Below, in pieces: positions 36,751 through 44,461 of a stretch of 64,000 nt of DNA. Position 1 is the stretch's first letter, and each line of letters begins with the position of its first letter. Under the pieces are notes generated by a model that was not told where the DNA came from, did no database searches, and saw nothing but the letters and a program-made list of their open reading frames with translations. The position numbers and the translations under genes are program-made. This DNA comes from Campylobacter geochelonis (lineage in GTDB: Bacteria; Campylobacterota; Campylobacteria; Campylobacterales; Campylobacteraceae). The DNA lies in contig NZ_CP053844.1 of the NCBI RefSeq assembly GCF_013201685.1, forward strand, positions 1,674,001-1,738,000. The letters are read 5' to 3'.

Positions 36751-37211
36751 CTATTTAGCAAAGTCTGCTAAAAACCTTATAGAAGTTCTAACATCGCCAA
36801 CTACACATTGATAGCTTTTACCGTTATGATAAAAGTTGTTTTTAAAATTTCCTCTATATTTACCGCCTTTGTAGCTCCTACTCTTTTAGCTTCTCTTATC
36901 AAGGCTTTAGTTGCTGCTTTAAAAACATATTTGCAAGCTTTACTATCGTTTCTAGCGCCTGCTTGCTTTATTACCCTGCCATTAGAAGCATCAAAATAAG
37001 ATTTATCTTTTCTTTTAAAACCTTTTATAGTGCTAGAGCTTACTTTATGATTTTTTTTGATAATATTTTCATATCTTTTATCACTAAAATCAAACTTTAC
37101 TCCACTTATATCAACCATAGCATCTTTTATAGGCATCTTAAGATACCTATCATCGGTATTAGCACTTAGTGCAAGTGCGGTTAAAATCACTGTAAAAACT
37201 ACTTTTTTCAT
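36751..37211 (-). pseudogene. Frameshifted small secreted protein (paralog of 33994-34413)
   Basis: The annotated-style frame from ATG 37211 gives a secreted protein that stops at 36801 as ILKTTFIITVKAINV. The neighbouring frame continues the family pattern: NNFYHNGKSYQCVVGD and ends FLADFAK-stop at 36751, matching the intact paralog's KEFECGVGN region. Restoring one A in the A run near 36838 joins the two frames in phase (...NIEEILKNNFYHNG). The paralogs also share DSKACKYVFKAATKAL and GATKAVNI. The simplest reading is a recent one-base deletion, or phase variation through the A tract. Confidence 0.75.
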
Positions 37212-37221
37212 ACTTTTTTTC

Positions 37222-38457
37222 TTAGCTATAATTTTTAAATATCAAAGATGTATTAACCCCACCAAAAGCAAAGTTGTTGTTCATCACATAATCAGTTGTG
37301 ATGTTTTCTATATCTTGCAAGTAGCGTAGTTTTGCACATTCGCTATCTAAATTTAGCAAATTTAGAGTTGGATAAAACCTACTTTGTTTCATCATCATAA
37401 CACTTAAAAAACTCTCTAGCGCACCACACGCACCAAGCGTATGCCCAAAATAGCTCTTAAGCGAGCTAATCGCAACATTATCGCCAAAAAGCTCGTTTGT
37501 TGCGATACTCTCTGCGATATCGCCTTGCTTTGTTGCGGTTGCGTGAGCGTTTATATATCCGATTTCGCTCGGTTTTAAATTTGCATCTTTTAAAGCCAAA
37601 CTCATAGCCTCTTTCATAGTCGCACTTTGTGGTCTTGTGATGTGTGCTCCATCGCAAGTTGAGCCAAAGCCTACAACTTGTGCATAAATTCTAGCTCCTC
37701 TTTTTAAAGCGCTCTCTTCGCTTTCAAGCACAAGCATACTTCCACCCTCTCCAAGAACTAGCCCATCGCGATTTGCATCAAATGGAGCTGGAGATAAGTG
37801 TGGCGTATCATTTTTACAACTTGTTGCATAAAGCTTGTCAAAAACATATGCCTCACTAGGGCAAAGCTCTTCTGCTCCACCTGCTAACATCATATCTATC
37901 ATGCCATATTTTATCGCTTCGTATGAGTAGCCTATAGCGTGACTTGCGCTCGTGCAAGCAGATGAAGTTGGGATAATGCGACCTTTTAAGCCATAAAAAA
38001 TGGCGATATTTGCAGCTGTTGTGTGAGGCATCATTTTTATATAAGTATTTGCGTTAAAATCGCTTGGCATATCAAGAAGTAGTTTAACCGCCGAACAAAC
38101 CGCGTCCGTGCTTCCAGTAGATGAACCAGCTGCTACGCCCATTCGCCCATCACGTAAATTTGGCACTATATCATCATCTTCGTAAAGCCCCGCATCTTTT
38201 AGCGCAAGTCCAGCAGCTTCAACAGCAAACTGTGCTACTCTTCCCATACTTCTTAGCTCTTTTCTACTCCACGAATTTGGTGGTTCATAGCCTAAAATAG
38301 GCGCTGCAAGGCGAGTATTTAACTCTTTGATTCTATCCCACTCTTTTATATAGCAAACCGCATTTTGCCTTCTTTCAAGCCCCTCTTTTATCTGGCTGTA
38401 ACTTTTACCAAAGGCGCTTACATTGCCAAAGCCCGTAACTACGACTTTTCTCAACAC
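37222..38457 (-). CDS. Beta-ketoacyl-ACP synthase (FabF type) of the polyene operon, second copy
   Basis: A 411-residue ketosynthase with a full triad: Cys168 in PTSSACTSASHA, His305 in INAHATATK and His339 in KSYFGHTLGACGALE. The size and motifs are FabF-like. It extends the polyene by two carbons per cycle, likely with the chain-length factor or as the second ketosynthase, like the fourth gene of the KS-DH-KR-KS block in known aryl-polyene operons. It overlaps the ketoreductase gene by seven bases. Downstream the tight overlaps stop, at an 11-base gap before the frameshifted gene. Confidence 0.9.
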   Translation of the reverse strand: MLRKVVVTGFGNVSAFGKSYSQIKEGLERRQNAVCYIKEWDRIKELNTRLAAPILGYEPPNSWSRKELRSMGRVAQFAVEAAGLALKDAGLYEDDDIVPNLRDGRMGVAAGSSTGSTDAVCSAVKLLLDMPSDFNANTYIKMMPHTTAANIAIFYGLKGRIIPTSSACTSASHAIGYSYEAIKYGMIDMMLAGGAEELCPSEAYVFDKLYATSCKNDTPHLSPAPFDANRDGLVLGEGGSMLVLESEESALKRGARIYAQVVGFGSTCDGAHITRPQSATMKEAMSLALKDANLKPSEIGYINAHATATKQGDIAESIATNELFGDNVAISSLKSYFGHTLGACGALESFLSVMMMKQSRFYPTLNLLNLDSECAKLRYLQDIENITTDYVMNNNFAFGGVNTSLIFKNYS

Positions 38458-39179
38458 ATACCTCCATTTACGCCAATGACTTGTTTTGTGATATAGCTTG
38501 CTCCATCGCTTAATAAAAACTCAACCAAAGGCGCTACATCGCTAACTTCGCCAAAACGTCTAGCTGGAATTGCTTTTTTAATCTCATCAAGCGGTAAACT
38601 CTCATCTATCATTTCAGTTTTTATAAGACCTGGCGCTATACAATTAACCGTGATATTTCTTGAAGCAAGTTCGATAGCAAGGGACTTTGCAGCGCCTATA
38701 AGACCAGCTTTACTAGCGCTGTAATTGCTCTGCCCGCGATTTCCCATCACTCCAGAAACTGAGCTTATAACAACGATTCTAGCTGGTTTTTTCGCTCTAA
38801 TCATATCCATTAAAACCGGCTTTAAAACATAGTAAAAGCTGTTTAAATTCGTATCTATCACATCTTTCCAATCATCGCTTTCAATTCCTACAAAGGTATT
38901 ATCGCGCGTTATCCCAGCATTTAAAATTACCGCGTAATACACCCCATTTTCGCTCACATCTTTGGTTAAAACTTCTTTGGCTTGAGCTTCGTTTGCAACA
39001 TCAAATTTAAGCATAACTGGTAATTTTTGAGTGATTTTTTCCACTTCTTTTGCAACACTTTTTAGTTTATCTTCATTTCGCCCACATAGCACAACTTCAT
39101 AGCCAAGCTTTGCTAAATAAGTAGCAATCCCAGCGCCGATTCCGCCACTAGCTCCAGTTATCAAAACTCGTTTACTCAC
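38451..39179 (-). CDS. 3-oxoacyl-ACP reductase (FabG-like)
   Basis: A 242-residue short-chain dehydrogenase. TGASGGIGAGIA is the NADPH loop, with NAG in ILNAGITRDN, the catalytic Ser in VISSVSG and YxxxK in NYSASKAGL. It should reduce the beta-keto group each polyene elongation cycle. Overlaps are seven or eight bases with both neighbours, which are the dehydratase and ketosynthase of the same cycle. Confidence 0.9.
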   Translation of the reverse strand: MSKRVLITGASGGIGAGIATYLAKLGYEVVLCGRNEDKLKSVAKEVEKITQKLPVMLKFDVANEAQAKEVLTKDVSENGVYYAVILNAGITRDNTFVGIESDDWKDVIDTNLNSFYYVLKPVLMDMIRAKKPARIVVISSVSGVMGNRGQSNYSASKAGLIGAAKSLAIELASRNITVNCIAPGLIKTEMIDESLPLDEIKKAIPARRFGEVSDVAPLVEFLLSDGASYITKQVIGVNGGMC

Positions 39180-39621
39180 TTTTCATCCTTTCTAAGGTCT
39201 CTTGATTTGGGCTAAGAACGCTAAGTTTTGCGGTTGCATAAATTTGCTTTTGATCATAAATTTCGCCATCCCAAACTCCAAAACCACTCTCATCTTGAAT
39301 AGAGCAAACCGCCTTTATATGCACACAAACTCCAACTTCTATGCCATCTTTTAAAATATCAAATTTCCTACTTCCTATCAAAAATCCAAGCGTTGGTTTT
39401 GCGCCATTTGTTTTTGCATAATACCCAGCATAAGCGCCTATCGTCTGAGCCATCAACTCAAGCATAGCAAATCCAGCCAACTTTGCATCACTTACATAAA
39501 CATCGCCCTCTTTTATCAGGCGTTTTGCTGTGATTTGTTCAGGCGATATCTCTACAATCTCATCTATCATAATCATATCATTTGAGTGTGGCAAAAGCGT
39601 ATCTATACTAAATTTCATCAT
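39172..39621 (-). CDS. Hotdog dehydratase (ApeP/FabZ-like)
   Basis: A 149-residue hotdog protein. LLPHSNDMIMIDEIVE resembles the LPHRxPM-LxD region of ACP dehydratases with the catalytic His12, and GFAMLELMAQTIGAYAGYY is the long helix. It would convert beta-hydroxyacyl-ACP to the conjugated enoyl product, leaving the double bonds that make the polyene. With the dehydratase domain fused to the ligase, the operon has two dehydratases. It overlaps the first ketosynthase gene by 14 bases. Confidence 0.85.
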   Translation of the reverse strand: MMKFSIDTLLPHSNDMIMIDEIVEISPEQITAKRLIKEGDVYVSDAKLAGFAMLELMAQTIGAYAGYYAKTNGAKPTLGFLIGSRKFDILKDGIEVGVCVHIKAVCSIQDESGFGVWDGEIYDQKQIYATAKLSVLSPNQETLERMKSE

Positions 39622-40783
39622 TTTTTCCTATAATTACAACCGCATTATCCCCACCAAAAGCAAAAGATGTGCTAAGTGCGGTTTTTGGCTTTGTATTTGT
39701 TAGCTTGAGTGCTAAATTTAGTGGCGCTAAACTCTCATCATACGCTCCATCATAAAGATGAGGCAAAAGCCCATTTCCATGCTCTATCATCTCATAACAC
39801 AAAGCACACTCAATCGCCCCAGCAGCCCCAAGCGTATGCCCGATAATGGGTTTAGAGCTACTACAAGGCGTGTTTTTTAAAGTGCTAAAAACTGCTTTTG
39901 CTTCCATTTTGTCATTTGCCATAGTTGCGGTTGCGTGCAAATTCACATAATCAACGCTTTTTAAATTCGCCATTTTAAGAGCATCTTCAATTGCTTTTAT
40001 CTGAAATTTAGCCTCTGGACTTGGTTTTGTGATATGAAAAGCATCTGTATTTGTCGCATAACCAAGAAGAGAAATATCTGAAATTTCATCTTTGCTTAGT
40101 AAAAATACAGCCGCGCCCTCGCCTAGATTTGTCCCTTTTCTGTTTTTAGAAAATGGGTTTAAAACCTCATCGCTTAGCACTTCAAGTGAGTTAAATCCAA
40201 GCACGGTCATTGTATTTAAACTATCAACTCCACCACAAACCACAGCATCACAAAGCCCACTTTTTATAAGCCTTGCCGCATCTATCAAAGCTTTAGCGCC
40301 AGATGTGCAGGCAGTTGAGACTGAAAAACAAGCTGAGCTAAGCCTTAAAAAATCATGCAAAAACTCAGCAGGATTTGAAAGTGAGTTCATATCAAGGCTG
40401 AATTTATCATCCCAAATCCCTGTTTTTGCCAATGTTTTAAAATAACTCAAATTTTCTTCAACTCCGCTTGTGGTTGTAGCGATTACTACGCCGACTCGCT
40501 CGCGCCCAAATTTAGTTATTGCACGGTTGATTTGAGGCAATATCTGCGTGGTTGCAGACAGTAAAATTTGGTTTGTTCTGGTATGAAATTTCTCATCTGT
40601 TTTTGCGCTAAAACTTTCTAAATCATCATAAATTTTAGCTAAAACAAAGCTTTTATCATTATAAAAACTCTCAATCTTTTTTAGTGCTGTTTTTTGACTC
40701 ATCGCGCTTTTAAAAGTTTCTTTCAAACTCGTTCCAGCCGCAGTTATAACGCCAGGTTGGCTTAGATAAACTTTACTCATCAC
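39608..40783 (-). CDS. Beta-ketoacyl-ACP synthase (FabF type) of the polyene operon, first copy
   Basis: A 391-residue ketosynthase, catalytic Cys159 in SVSTACTSGAKAL, His283 in VNLHATATM and His316 in KPIIGHTLGAAGAIE. The triad is complete. The first in the KS-DH-KR-KS order, it probably starts or extends the chain. Sequence identity to the second ketosynthase is low outside motifs, so it is not a recent duplicate. It overlaps the upstream lipoprotein gene by 11 bases. Confidence 0.9.
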   Translation of the reverse strand: MMSKVYLSQPGVITAAGTSLKETFKSAMSQKTALKKIESFYNDKSFVLAKIYDDLESFSAKTDEKFHTRTNQILLSATTQILPQINRAITKFGRERVGVVIATTTSGVEENLSYFKTLAKTGIWDDKFSLDMNSLSNPAEFLHDFLRLSSACFSVSTACTSGAKALIDAARLIKSGLCDAVVCGGVDSLNTMTVLGFNSLEVLSDEVLNPFSKNRKGTNLGEGAAVFLLSKDEISDISLLGYATNTDAFHITKPSPEAKFQIKAIEDALKMANLKSVDYVNLHATATMANDKMEAKAVFSTLKNTPCSSSKPIIGHTLGAAGAIECALCYEMIEHGNGLLPHLYDGAYDESLAPLNLALKLTNTKPKTALSTSFAFGGDNAVVIIGKNDEI

Positions 40784-41219
40784 TAACCATTTTTATGTTA
40801 TAAATTTCGCCATTTTTTAAGGAAATTACGGCTGATTTTTCATAGTTTTTTATCATATTTAGTAGTTTTATAAAAAGCTCTTGACTTGTGTTGTTTGGTG
40901 GTAAAAACCCATCGTTTCTAAATTTGCCATCTTCTAAAATCTTACGCGAAATAGGACTTTTTGTCATCTCAAGCCATACAAAACGATAAATTTGAGCGTT
41001 TTTTGATACAAAAACTTGACTTGTTTTTTTGCCGTCATTTACGATAAATTTTTTTTGGCTAAACTCAAGATTTGGCGGGATTTCATAGTGCTTCGCGCAT
41101 CCAGCAAAAATGATAAAAATCATGATAAAAACAAAATTTTTTATAGATAACAAACCTTTTTTATCCACTAAAATCCTTTTTTTAATATCTAAAAGCGATT
41201 GAAATAATAAATTTATCAA
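40773..41219 (-). CDS. Lipoprotein of the polyene operon (start uncertain)
   Basis: A frame of 148 residues encodes a lipoprotein: a hydrophobic stretch FVFIMIFIIFAGC gives the lipobox, with Cys41 of the long frame. The first ATG (41219) would overlap the phosphopantetheinyl transferase by 38 bases and leave a long charged N-terminus. TTG at 41153 after AAAAAAGG gives a more normal 19-residue signal. The mature domain (EIPPNLEFSQKKFIV, YRFVWLEMTKSPISRKILEDGKF) looks like the small lipoprotein (DUF3261-like) that accompanies the ketosynthase block in aryl-polyene clusters; this match is from memory. Confidence 0.65.
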   Translation of the reverse strand: MINLLFQSLLDIKKRILVDKKGLLSIKNFVFIMIFIIFAGCAKHYEIPPNLEFSQKKFIVNDGKKTSQVFVSKNAQIYRFVWLEMTKSPISRKILEDGKFRNDGFLPPNNTSQELFIKLLNMIKNYEKSAVISLKNGEIYNIKMVSDE

Positions 41220-41700
41220 TCATATAACTTTTATAAAACATTTTTCGACCTTTTTCATCTAAAAGCCCATCTTTGCTAAGTCCAACGCGTCCTAAAAACT
41301 CAAACCCAAGCTTCTTTGCTTTTAAAACCGCCTCTTTGAGCGTATAAATTTGATAAAAAATTTGCAGTTTTTCATCTGCTTTTTTAACAAGTTCACACTC
41401 AAATTCATTAAAACAAAAATCCATCACCCCATCTATATCTCGCTTATGCAAAATTTCCATATCTACGCCTAGTTTTCGCACTTTACCAAACGCAACAACT
41501 GCAAATTTCTCTTTATGAGAAAGTGAAAATTTAGCCTTTTTAGCCTTGTTTTTTAAAAATCTTGATGTGATAAACGAGCTATTTGTTTTTAAATTTGGCG
41601 AGCACTTTAGTTTACGCTTATCTTTTTTTGATAAAATTTTCTTCGAAAATTTAACATCTTCGCCATCAGAAAAACAGATATAGATATCATTTTTAAACAT
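41182..41700 (-). CDS. Sfp-type 4'-phosphopantetheinyl transferase
   Basis: A 172-residue PPTase with the two metal/CoA motifs: KLGVDMEIL (GVDxE) and YTLKEAVLKAKKLGF (KExxxKA). FSLSHKEKFAVVAF is the usual SHS-like segment. It adds phosphopantetheine to carrier proteins. Being the first gene of the operon, it is likely dedicated to the two ACPs inside it rather than replacing AcpS. The operon promoter should lie just upstream (TATAAT at 41727-41732). Confidence 0.9.
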   Translation of the reverse strand: MFKNDIYICFSDGEDVKFSKKILSKKDKRKLKCSPNLKTNSSFITSRFLKNKAKKAKFSLSHKEKFAVVAFGKVRKLGVDMEILHKRDIDGVMDFCFNEFECELVKKADEKLQIFYQIYTLKEAVLKAKKLGFEFLGRVGLSKDGLLDEKGRKMFYKSYMIDKFIISIAFRY

Positions 41701-41726
41701 TTTTCCACCAAATTTATAAAGATATT

Positions 41727-41732
41727 ATTATA
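41727..41732 (-). promoter_or_regulatory. Candidate -10 box for the polyene operon
   Basis: TATAAT on the minus strand, 26 bases upstream of the first gene, in an AT-rich stretch. No recognisable operator is seen next to it. Confidence 0.45.
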
Positions 41733-42069
41733 CTTATATAGATTTAAATTAGAATTAATTTATTATTTAACTGTTTAAAATAATTGTTTTTTTTGTAGCT
41801 TCATCGATACGGTTGTTTTATTGTATAAATTTAGTGTTTTATATCAAGTTGTGCCTAAAAATAAGGCTTTTAAAAATGATTACTAGATACTAAAATGGTA
41901 GTTTTACTAAAAATTAGATATGAGTAGTAAACAAAGAGATATCCAAATTCGTGATTTTAACTTGAATTTTGATCTAAAAAGATCTATTGATTTTCACTTA
42001 AATGGATACAAAAGGACTTTTTAAAAATTTTTATTGTCTAGCTATGGGTAAACTGAAAAAATATATAAG
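41733..42069. other. AT-rich spacer upstream of the polyene operon
   Basis: About 335 bases with no gene. A short plus-strand hairpin GCCT/AAGGC followed by TTTT lies near 41850-41870, weak as a terminator. This is where regulators of the polyene operon would be expected to bind. Confidence 0.4.
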
Positions 42070-42160
42070 TGGCGGACAGAGAGGGATTTGAACCCTCGAG
42101 CCCCGATTAAGAGCTGCACCCTTAGCAGGGGTGTGGTTTCAGCCGCTCACCCATCTGTCC
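42070..42160 (-). tRNA. tRNA-Ser (GCT)
   Basis: A class II tRNA with a long variable arm (GCAGCTCTTAATCGGGGCT) and encoded CCA. The acceptor is GGACAGA/TCTGTCC and the anticodon stem CACCC/GGGTG holds loop CTGCTAA with anticodon GCT. It lies alone, upstream of and on the same strand as the polyene operon; a natural integration target, though no integrase is present. Confidence 0.95.
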
Positions 42161-42975
42161 AAGAAAAAATAAGAAATGTGATTATATCAACCTATTCCTA
42201 ATATATGGCTTAAATTTATAAAATAAATCAAAAAATAGATAATTTTATGAGATAGAAAAATAAATATTAAGATTTTGGTAAAATTTTTTAAAGAGGTATT
42301 TAAAGCAAGAGATAAAAATTTAGCAAAAATATTTCAAAGTAGATTACAAGGCTAAAATCAAGAGTTTTTTGATTTTGCAAAAAAGTTATAACGATATCAA
42401 ATCGTTCCTTGATGCTATGTATTTATTTGTAAATTTTGTTTCTTTTTTGGGCTTCTCTAATCACCACTAAGCGAGCATTGATAATGTGATTTTTTAGCTT
42501 AAACACTCCGATATTCAGCTAAATTAACTTAAATTAAATTAATTGTTTAGCGCTTTAATATCGATTAAATTTAAACACAGGCTAATATGCACATTTACTA
42601 AAAGATTTATTTAAGTCTATTTCATAAATTTAAATTACAATTATCAGTAGCCTAGCACTACAACTATTTCAAATTATGTTATATAAATTTAACAAAAGTT
42701 AGTTTAGCAAGTCACATCTTAGCTAAAGCAGTTTTAATTTTACAAGCAAAATAAGTTTTAAAAATTATAAGAATAAATTTATCATATATAAGTTAGAAAA
42801 AGCAAATTTAGCAACACTTTTAGTCGCCACAATAAAAAATGTAAATTTTTAGTTCATAAAATTTGCATTTTCTAACTACCTTTTCAAGCTGGTTATTTGC
42901 CCTGCTTGGTTAAAACTTTATTTTTATTTATAGAAAATATAATATTTTATAAGTTTGCTGACATATCTAGGCATA
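42161..42975. other. Gene-free stretch with coding debris
   Basis: About 815 AT-rich bases. A short plus frame (about 42285-42356) reads KEVFKARDKNLAKIFQSRLQG-stop and looks like the end of a decayed gene. AACGAT...ATCGTT (42392-42408) is a small hairpin. An imperfect CAAGC...GCTTG hairpin lies near 42888-42912. No intact gene is supported. Confidence 0.4.
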
Positions 42976-43020
42976 CAAACATAAAATATACTTATATTAT
43001 TTTATGTTTGTTTTGTTTTT
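42976..43020. terminator. Strong hairpin terminator downstream of the DUF3108 gene
   Basis: A 13-bp perfect stem, CAAACATAAAATA (42976-42988) and TATTTTATGTTTG (42998-43010), followed on the plus strand by TTTTGTTTTT. It sits just past the DUF3108 gene's 3' end. The T run faces plus, although the minus operon is the only gene beside it. Confidence 0.6.
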
Positions 43021-43045
43021 AACTCTTATAACAAACCAAACAAGC

Positions 43046-43777
43046 CTACTTTGCCTCTCCAACTATATCACCAAAAAAGATAACATCTTTTAAAATCGCC
43101 TTTTTTGCGTATCCATTCTCATCAAGCGAAAGATGAAGCTCACCTTTTTTACTTGAAAAAATCTTTTGATTTATATAAACGATATATGGCTGATACTTCG
43201 TATCTAGCGCTTTTTGCAAGCTCTCTTTTTTGCTTCCGCTTGGCATAAAAACATCAACTCTGCCATCTTTTTTATTCGCTCCAGCTGCAATTAGAGCGTA
43301 TAGTTCCTCGTCGTGTTTTATCTTTGAAAAGTTAAAAAACAAGCTTAAAAGATCATTTTGCGCGTAGTAATCTAAGATTTTATCATCACTTTTACTTATA
43401 TTTCCCTTTTCGCCTTTGTATCTAACAAAGTGGATTTGCGATTTTCGTTGGTTAAATGTAAATATTTTCTCATCTACTCTTACCTTACCGCCCTTGTTTC
43501 GCTCGACTCGATGAGTATAAAGGTGTGGCAAAAAATAATCCTTATAAATCTCGCCAGTGCTATAAAAATACTCTCTTCTATCGCCACTTAAACTATTTGC
43601 CAAGCCAGTCGTTTTGGCATCTATGCTTATCTCATAAGTTGCGTTGTTTTCGTGCTTTACTAGCTTTGCATCAGCCTCGCCAACCTTACCAAAAATGCCA
43701 AAACTAACATCATATTTCATATAAATTTCGCTAGCAAAAGCAAAATTTATAAAAATTAATAATAATAATGCTCGCAT
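43046..43777 (-). CDS. DUF3108-type exported protein
   Basis: A 243-residue exported protein with a signal peptide at 1-15 (LLLIFINFAFA). The mature chain is beta-rich: YMKYDVSFGIFGKVGEADAK, ATYEISIDAKTTGLANSLSG, YSTGEIYKDYFLPHLYTHRV, and GELHLSLDENGYAKKA near the end. This fits the DUF3108 family of periplasmic proteins with unknown role. It follows pyrF by three bases, so both are likely in one transcript, as I recall from C. jejuni. Confidence 0.7.
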   Translation of the reverse strand: MRALLLLIFINFAFASEIYMKYDVSFGIFGKVGEADAKLVKHENNATYEISIDAKTTGLANSLSGDRREYFYSTGEIYKDYFLPHLYTHRVERNKGGKVRVDEKIFTFNQRKSQIHFVRYKGEKGNISKSDDKILDYYAQNDLLSLFFNFSKIKHDEELYALIAAGANKKDGRVDVFMPSGSKKESLQKALDTKYQPYIVYINQKIFSSKKGELHLSLDENGYAKKAILKDVIFFGDIVGEAK

Positions 43778-43780
43778 TAG

Positions 43781-44461
43781 CTAAATTTCAGATAAAATTC
43801 GCTCACAAACCTCTCGCGGATTTTGCGCTTTATAAATCGGTCTGCCAACTACGATAAAATCGCTTAAATTTGCCTTTGCCGTGCTTAAGTCTGCTACTCT
43901 TTTTTGATCGTCAAACGCCTCACCAAATGGGCGAATTCCAGGCGTTAGAGTCAAAAACTCTTTACTTGTGGCGTATTTGATAGGCAAACTTTCAAAAACA
44001 GAGCAAACAACACCATCAATCCCTGCTTGATTAGCGGTTTGACTCATCTTTATAACGGCTGATTTTATATCTTGATTATAAATATTTTTAAACTCATCTT
44101 CGCTAAAACTAGTTAGCGCAGTTACTGCTAGTACGAGTGGACGGTGTGGGCGTGAGTTTAAACGGTTCATAACCTCGCTCATAGCCGCTAGTCCGGCACT
44201 TGCGTGAAGATTTATCATATCAACTTCAAGGTTTGCCACCACTTCACAAGCATCCGCTAGCGTGTTTGGAATATCGTGAATTTTTAGGTCTAAAAATATC
44301 TTAAAATCATCAGTTTGATGAATCGCATCAATCAGCTTAACGCCATCTCGTAAGTAGCTTCTAAGCCCGATTTTAAACCAAACATCAAGCCCTTTTAGCT
44401 CTTTAACCAAAGCCAAATTTGTATTAAAACTCGCTGTATCAAGCGCCACACAAAGTTTCAT
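43781..44461 (-). CDS. pyrF: Orotidine 5'-phosphate decarboxylase
   Basis: Final step of UMP synthesis, OMP to UMP. The 226-residue TIM barrel has the catalytic D-x-K-x-x-D motif [15 protein letters not shown], preceded by [11 protein letters not shown], and the phosphate loop [12 protein letters not shown] at the end. Length is normal. In C. jejuni, as I recall, pyrF directly follows nusB; here ~1.76 kb of gene-free DNA separates the two. Confidence 0.95.
   Translation of the reverse strand: MKLCVALDTASFNTNLALVKELKGLDVWFKIGLRSYLRDGVKLIDAIHQTDDFKIFLDLKIHDIPNTLADACEVVANLEVDMINLHASAGLAAMSEVMNRLNSRPHRPLVLAVTALTSFSEDEFKNIYNQDIKSAVIKMSQTANQAGIDGVVCSVFESLPIKYATSKEFLTLTPGIRPFGEAFDDQKRVADLSTAKANLSDFIVVGRPIYKAQNPREVCERILSEI

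Noticed and set aside
36838-36845. A-run as a classical phase-variation tract
   Set aside because: It is only about five A long, shorter than the homopolymer tracts that switch genes in Campylobacter; noted as possible but not called.
42070-42160. tRNA-Ser as an attachment site for the polyene operon as a mobile island
   Set aside because: No integrase and no direct repeat of the tRNA end was seen at the far side of the operon near 25 kb.
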